A stretch of 45,014 bases of DNA from Sebaldella sp. S0638 (GTDB lineage: Bacteria; Fusobacteriota; Fusobacteriia; Fusobacteriales; Leptotrichiaceae). Position numbers and translations under genes: made by a program. The stretch is from positions 1 to 45,014 of the forward strand of contig NZ_JAMZGM010000028.1 in the NCBI RefSeq assembly GCF_024158605.1, given 5' to 3'. A model generated the notes under the pieces. It was given only the letters and a program-made list of their open reading frames with translations, had not been told where the DNA came from and searched no databases. The stretch's first letter is position 1. Each line of letters opens with the position of its first letter. This document shows positions 41,875 through 45,014 of this stretch, one piece after another.

Positions 41875-41894
41875 AAAATTTTATTGCCTGTTTT

Positions 41895-41939
41895 AAAAAA
41901 TAAAATTCGAGCTGAGCCTCTAAAATAGAGGCTGCACTC
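41895..41939 (-). terminator. First leader hairpin (attenuator-like)
   Basis: On the minus strand AGCCTCTA pairs with TAGAGGCT around three bases (41915-41933), and the stem extends as GAG/CTC to 41909-41939 with two mismatches. It is followed by GAATTTTATTTTTT. Its 5' arm can alternatively pair with upstream bases: AAATAGAGG of the transcript (top-strand 41939-41947), starting at the leader-ORF stop codon, pairs with CCTCTATTT (41923-41931). The two structures exclude each other. Confidence 0.7.
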
Positions 41940-41945
41940 CTCTAT

Positions 41946-42035
41946 TTATATATAAGAACAAAGGCTCAACACTAATATGCCGGCTGTTGTTCTGTTTGTA
42001 TTAAATTCTTTAATCGCACTTAACTTAATATCCAT
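41946..42035 (-). CDS. 29-residue leader ORF upstream of ABC exporter
   Basis: A short reading frame of 29 codons starting ATG GAT ATT (MDIKLSAIKEFNTNRTTAG) and ending LSLCSYI before a TAA. It has a strong ribosome binding site (AGGAAGGTG, six bases upstream), lies just after a near-consensus promoter, and its stop codon is where the attenuator-like hairpins begin. No homologue is recognised. The layout is that of a leader peptide whose translation controls downstream transcription, as known for the bmrB leader of the B. subtilis bmrCD exporter. Whether the peptide senses an antibiotic or an amino acid is not visible. Confidence 0.65.
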   Translation of the reverse strand: MDIKLSAIKEFNTNRTTAGILVLSLCSYI

Positions 42036-42078
42036 GTTGTCACCTTCCTCTCTAAAATTTCAAAATTTATCTTCCAAA

Positions 42079-42108
42079 ATCTTAACATACACTTATCGAC
42101 TATGTCAA
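42079..42108 (-). promoter_or_regulatory. Promoter of the leader and ABC exporter operon
   Basis: Minus-strand TTGACA (42103-42108), 18-base spacer, TAAGAT (42079-42084), about 40 bases upstream of the leader ORF start. Confidence 0.7.
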
Positions 42109-42169
42109 GGTTTTTTTCCTGTTTTTAAAGGCTCTGAAATATCTTCCCGTTTAATATTTAAGAAAATTT

Positions 42170-43660
42170 TTATCTTCCGTAAAGTTTGCTTATTCTTTTT
42201 ATTTCATCTGATAAAACTGTTGTCAAATCCTCTTCTTTCATTCTCCATTTCCAGTTTCCCGCTGCAACTCCTGGGGTATTCATTCTTGCCTCGCTGTCCA
42301 GACCTAAAAAATCCTGCATAGGTGCCAGTGCCATGTTAGCAACTGATCTCCACGCGGCTTTTATAAACCGCCAATTTATCTCATTATCAGTATAAATATC
42401 CAGATAATCCCTCACATATTCTTTATCATGCTCGCTTGCTTTGGAATACCAGCCTGTAATTGTATCATTATCGTGTGTTCCGGTATACACCACACAGTTA
42501 TGATTATAAGAATGCGTGAGATAATCATTCTCCTCATCTGAATCAAATGCAAACTGTAATATTTTCATACCTGGAAATCCTGTTTCATTTCTCAGTTCCA
42601 CTACTTCATTAGTAAGGTTCCCCAGATCTTCGGCAATTATAGGGAGATCACCAAGTGCTGCCTTTATGGAATTAAAAAAATCTATTCCCGGTCCTTTTCT
42701 CCATTCACCTATGACCGCTGTTTTCTCTTCTGCGGGAACTGCCCAGTATGATTCAAATCCTCTAAAATGATCTATTCTTATAATATCTGCTGTTTTCAGA
42801 TTAGCTCTTACTCTCTCTATCCACCATTTATAGCCGCTTCCTTTTAATTTTTCCCAGTCAAACAAAGGATTCCCCCAAAGCTGCCCTGTTTCACTGAAAT
42901 AATCAGGCGGAACACCAGCCACATCTATAGGTTTTCTCTCTTTATCAAATAAAAATATTTCTGGATTTGCCCATGCATCCGCACTGTCAAAAGCAACAAA
43001 AATCGGAATATCCCCTATTATGCTGATACCTTTTGAATTAGCGTACCCTTTTATCTTTGCCCATTGATTAAAAAAAAGATACTGCACAAAGTAATTGTAC
43101 TCTATATCATCTTTCAAAAGTTTTCTGTATTTTTTCAAGGCGCTTTCTTTTCTCAGTAGTATGTCTTCATCCCATTTTGACCATTCATACCCCTTAAAAT
43201 AATATTTTAGGGAAATAAATAATGAATAGTCTTCCAGCCAAAAAGAATTCTCATCCTTAAAAATCTGTATTTCAAATTTCATCTGTTCATTATCTGATTT
43301 TTTGTAGTTTTCATATGCTTTACGCAACAAAGGAAGCTTATTTTTATATAAAAGACCATAATCTACATTTTCAGGATCGTCTCCCAATTCTGCTTCATCT
43401 GCATCCTCTGTCTGCAGCAGACCTGAATCTATCAGAGTCTCAAGATCTATCAAATATGGATTCCCCGCAAAAGCTGAAAAAGACTGATATGGTGAATCTC
43501 CATATCCTGTAGGCCCTAAAGGAAAAACCTGCCAGAGTTTCTGATTTGATCTGCTCAAAAAATTTATAAATTCTATCGCACTGTTCCCTAATGTTCCAAT
43601 ACCATATTTTCCGTATAATGATGACGGATGCAGTAAAATCCCCGAACTTCTTGGAAACAT
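42170..43660 (-). CDS. malQ: 4-alpha-glucanotransferase (amylomaltase)
   Basis: A GH77 enzyme that moves alpha-1,4-glucan chains between maltodextrins and releases glucose. The 496 residues cover the whole family fold: RSSGILLHPSSL at the N-terminus, the catalytic nucleophile in IIRIDHFRGFESYW, acid/base Glu in PIIAEDLG, and YTGTHDNDT for the third Asp. AGGAGG precedes the ATG. It has its own promoter and ends 62 bases before the exporter promoter. With the intracellular alpha-amylase it forms a maltodextrin-degrading set, though the two genes are 8 kb apart. Confidence 0.96.
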   Translation of the reverse strand: MFPRSSGILLHPSSLYGKYGIGTLGNSAIEFINFLSRSNQKLWQVFPLGPTGYGDSPYQSFSAFAGNPYLIDLETLIDSGLLQTEDADEAELGDDPENVDYGLLYKNKLPLLRKAYENYKKSDNEQMKFEIQIFKDENSFWLEDYSLFISLKYYFKGYEWSKWDEDILLRKESALKKYRKLLKDDIEYNYFVQYLFFNQWAKIKGYANSKGISIIGDIPIFVAFDSADAWANPEIFLFDKERKPIDVAGVPPDYFSETGQLWGNPLFDWEKLKGSGYKWWIERVRANLKTADIIRIDHFRGFESYWAVPAEEKTAVIGEWRKGPGIDFFNSIKAALGDLPIIAEDLGNLTNEVVELRNETGFPGMKILQFAFDSDEENDYLTHSYNHNCVVYTGTHDNDTITGWYSKASEHDKEYVRDYLDIYTDNEINWRFIKAAWRSVANMALAPMQDFLGLDSEARMNTPGVAAGNWKWRMKEEDLTTVLSDEIKRISKLYGR

Positions 43661-43718
43661 AAAAAACCTCCTGATATTTTATTTATCATCCTTAATATTC
43701 TACATTTTTCATAGTTTT

Positions 43719-43747
43719 AATATACCATATATCCCTTTGTTTGTCAC
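43719..43747 (-). promoter_or_regulatory. Promoter of malQ
   Basis: Minus-strand GTGACA (43742-43747), 17-base spacer, TATATT (43719-43724) with an extended TGG just before the -10. Confidence 0.65.
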
Positions 43748-43827
43748 TTAAATTAATTATTTCATGTATAAATTTTGTTTTTCAAATTACTTTCAATGAT
43801 ATATTTTGAATATACAATTATTTTAAA

Positions 43828-43857
43828 TTGACATTTATTTCACTTATCTGATATAAT
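43828..43857 (+). promoter_or_regulatory. Promoter of the DUF1858 gene
   Basis: TTGACA (43828-43833), 18-base spacer, TATAAT (43852-43857). Transcription would start near 43864, after the upstream ATG at 43861, which fixes the start codon at 43885. Confidence 0.82.
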
Positions 43858-43884
43858 TAGATGAAATTAGGAGGTGTCGTTATA

Positions 43885-44097
43885 ATGGCAAAAGTAACTA
43901 AAGAAATGAATATCATGGAGGCTGTGGAAAAATATCCTATTATAGCACAGGTGCTTATGAGATACGGACTTGGTTGTGTGGGATGTATAATATCAACAGC
44001 GGAGACTCTTGGTGAAGGGATTGCGGCCCATGGGTTAAATCCTGATATTATAATAGAAGAAGTTAACATGATTTTAGATAAACAGGAAGCTGAATAA
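43885..44097 (+). CDS. DUF1858-domain protein
   Basis: A 70-residue protein consisting of one DUF1858 domain, with the features MNIMEAVEKYP, VLMRYGLGCVGC and ETLGEGIAAHGL. The CxxC pair (GCVGC) is the conserved feature and suggests a redox or metal role; relatives are sometimes fused to hybrid-cluster-like or radical proteins, and the function is unknown. AGGAGGTG precedes the ATG at 43885. An in-frame ATG at 43861 lies before the predicted transcript start. Monocistronic, with its own promoter and terminator. Confidence 0.88.
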   Translation: MAKVTKEMNIMEAVEKYPIIAQVLMRYGLGCVGCIISTAETLGEGIAAHGLNPDIIIEEVNMILDKQEAE

Positions 44098-44123
44098 TCT
44101 TACTTAATTTTGAAATATTGTTC

Positions 44124-44173
44124 CCTCTTTAAGTATACACTGACTTTTCGGTGTTATTTAAAGAGGTTTTTTA
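44124..44173 (+). terminator. Terminator after DUF1858 gene
   Basis: CCTCTTTAA and ACAC pair with GTGT and TTAAAGAGG with small bulges, followed by TTTTTT. Confidence 0.85.
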
Positions 44174-44256
44174 TTTTATCAAAGGCTTTATTTTCAGCAT
44201 TCCTACTGAATTTTTTGCTTTTTCTGCGCATTTTTCCTTATATCAAAAATTTCTTC

Positions 44257-44286
44257 TTGACAATAATGTATATTTTATGGTATCAT
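44257..44286 (+). promoter_or_regulatory. Promoter of the tRNA pair
   Basis: TTGACA (44257-44262), 18-base spacer, TATCAT (44281-44286) with an extended TGG before the -10. Confidence 0.75.
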
Positions 44287-44346
44287 TCTTCTTGCGATGA
44301 TTAGAAAAGATGTTGCTTTTCTGTAGTTGCAGAATTTAATGTCTGT

Positions 44347-44438
44347 GGAGAAGTGGCAGAGTGGCCGAATGCGCTCCCCTGCTAAGGGAGTATCCGGGGA
44401 AACTTGGATCGAGGGTTCAAATCCCTCCTTCTCCGCCA
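44347..44438 (+). tRNA. tRNA-Ser (GCT)
   Basis: The acceptor stem GGAGAAG pairs with CTTCTCC, discriminator G and an encoded CCA (44436-44438). The anticodon arm CTCCC-CTGCTAA-GGGAG gives GCT, reading AGC and AGT. The long variable arm and the TTCAAAT T-loop are typical of serine tRNA. It shares a promoter and terminator with tRNA-Arg. Confidence 0.97.
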
Positions 44439-44450
44439 TTTTTTTATTTT

Positions 44451-44527
44451 GTACCCATAGCTCAATTGGATAGAGTGTCTGGCTACGGACCAGAAGGTTA
44501 GGGGTTCGACTCCTCTTGGGTACGCCA
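44451..44527 (+). tRNA. tRNA-Arg (ACG)
   Basis: The acceptor stem GTACCCA pairs with TGGGTAC, discriminator G and encoded CCA (44525-44527). The anticodon arm TCTGG-CTACGGA-CCAGA gives ACG (44485-44487), whose first base is normally changed to inosine to read CGN codons. The T-loop is GGTTCGACTCC. It lies 12 bases after tRNA-Ser. Confidence 0.97.
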
Positions 44528-44572
44528 TCGTTTAATTCTGACCACTTCAATGTGGATTTAAACATATATGAG

Positions 44573-44600
44573 AAAAAGAGTAGGTTTTCTACTCTTTTTT
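44573..44600. terminator. Terminator after tRNA genes
   Basis: AAAAGAGTAG pairs perfectly with CTACTCTTTT around a short loop, followed by T. Confidence 0.88.
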
Positions 44601-44694
44601 AGTTTTTAAACATATTGCTAGAATTGAAAAAAATTTTTAAGGATTGTATTAATGATATAATCTCTCATTATTTTTACTATTTTAACTATTCTCT

Positions 44695-44919
44695 TTAAAA
44701 TCCTAAAAATAATGATGCTAATATTATTAAACATATAGCACAGATACATCCGCTGAAAGCCATGTGTAATATATTGTGATAGTATCTTTTGTCATTTTCT
44801 ATATTTGCTTCTAATGTGTAAGAAGCATATGGTAAGTATATCCATATTAACGCCAGCATGGATATGCTGAATCCATATAATCTGGTACTGTATAAATGAG
44901 CCAGTATTATAATAGACAA
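44695..44919 (-). CDS. Small hydrophobic protein, possibly a gene remnant
   Basis: A 74-codon frame beginning with TTG and encoding two hydrophobic stretches (about 3-29 and 53-74) around a charged loop (EANIENDKRYYH). The hydrophobic pattern looks like genuine membrane protein sequence. The frame stays open for about 17 codons upstream of the TTG to a stop near 44970, and the extra codons (FIYRLFITGSKRLN) also look coding, yet no start with a ribosome binding site is present. It may be the C-terminal part of a decayed gene. Family unknown. Confidence 0.4.
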   Translation of the reverse strand: MSIIILAHLYSTRLYGFSISMLALIWIYLPYASYTLEANIENDKRYYHNILHMAFSGCICAICLIILASLFLGF

Positions 44920-45008
44920 CGCTATATTCAGTCTTTTAGAGCCTGTGATAAAAAGTCTGTAAATAAAAAAATCTTTTTATGATAAACTAAAAACAGGAGG
45001 ACTTTATT

Positions 45009-45014
45009 ATGAAA
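45009..45014 (+). CDS. Start of a gene cut by the window end
   Basis: ATG AAA at the very end, preceded by AGGAGG (44996-45001) at good spacing. Only two codons are visible, so nothing can be said about the product. A TATGAT hexamer at 44978-44983 could be its -10. Confidence 0.6.

Noticed and set aside
41977-42321. Plus-strand reading frame of 114 codons overlapping malQ end and the leader
   Set aside because: No ribosome binding site, low-complexity translation rich in Leu/Phe/Ser, and it is antisense to malQ and the better supported leader ORF.
1-45014. CRISPR arrays, insertion sequences, prophage
   Set aside because: No regularly spaced repeats, no transposase or phage structural genes, and no terminal inverted repeats were seen on reading both strands.

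Overview
The window looks like chromosomal DNA of a low-GC, anaerobic, outer-membrane-bearing bacterium, most likely a fusobacterium of the Leptotrichiaceae/Sebaldella type. The clues are very AT-rich intergenic DNA with Firmicute-like promoters and strong AGGAGG ribosome binding sites, combined with OmpA-type proteins and a phosphoheptose isomerase (gmhA), both normally linked to an outer membrane. The organism assignment is inference. I see no insertion sequence, prophage or CRISPR array.

Layout. 1-4.2 kb: OmpA-type lipoprotein, GNAT acetyltransferase, 67K-type signal peptide peptidase SppA, a decayed gene fragment, and a flavin reductase-like protein. 4.2-7.9 kb: orphan CheY-like receiver behind a HAD phosphatase, a methyltransferase, then a thioredoxin-like protein with a flavodoxin-fold oxidoreductase. 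7.9-11.8 kb: riboflavin operon ribH-ribD-ribE-ribBA (minus strand) under an FMN riboswitch; ribE appears to start at an ATT codon. 11.8-16.4 kb: orphan DUF1016/PDDEXK nuclease, M29 aminopeptidase, a minimal OmpA-domain protein, and a LysR regulator with gmhA. 16.4-19.5 kb: TSCPD protein, proC, a condensation-fold acyltransferase and a zinc-ribbon membrane protein in one operon. 19.5-23.4 kb: a LacI regulator controlling an unusual PTS-IIC-like permease and a TIM-barrel protein, with three matching operators. 23.4-26.7 kb: DKNYY-repeat protein, VanZ-like membrane protein, NmrA-like oxidoreductase and VIT1/CCC1-type transporter.

26.7-31.2 kb holds proB-proA followed without a gap by four unusual genes: two secreted paralogues flanking two stand-alone EF-Tu domain II proteins, one of them membrane-anchored. 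31.5-33.6 kb: cytoplasmic alpha-amylase and DedA protein. 33.9-34.6 kb: RelE/HigB-type toxin with XRE antitoxin. 34.7-37.6 kb: guanine deaminase and NCS2 purine permease. 37.9-42.1 kb: heterodimeric ABC exporter preceded by a 29-codon leader ORF and two terminator hairpins that look like a ribosome-mediated attenuator. 42.1-45.0 kb: malQ, a DUF1858 protein, tRNA-Ser(GCT), tRNA-Arg(ACG), a small membrane ORF, and the first two codons of another gene.

The two most novel regions are the EF-Tu domain II/secreted-paralogue cluster (26737-28790) and the ABC exporter leader (41848-42108). Proline synthesis is complete but split (proBA, proC), riboflavin synthesis is complete, and amyA plus malQ point to intracellular alpha-glucan use.
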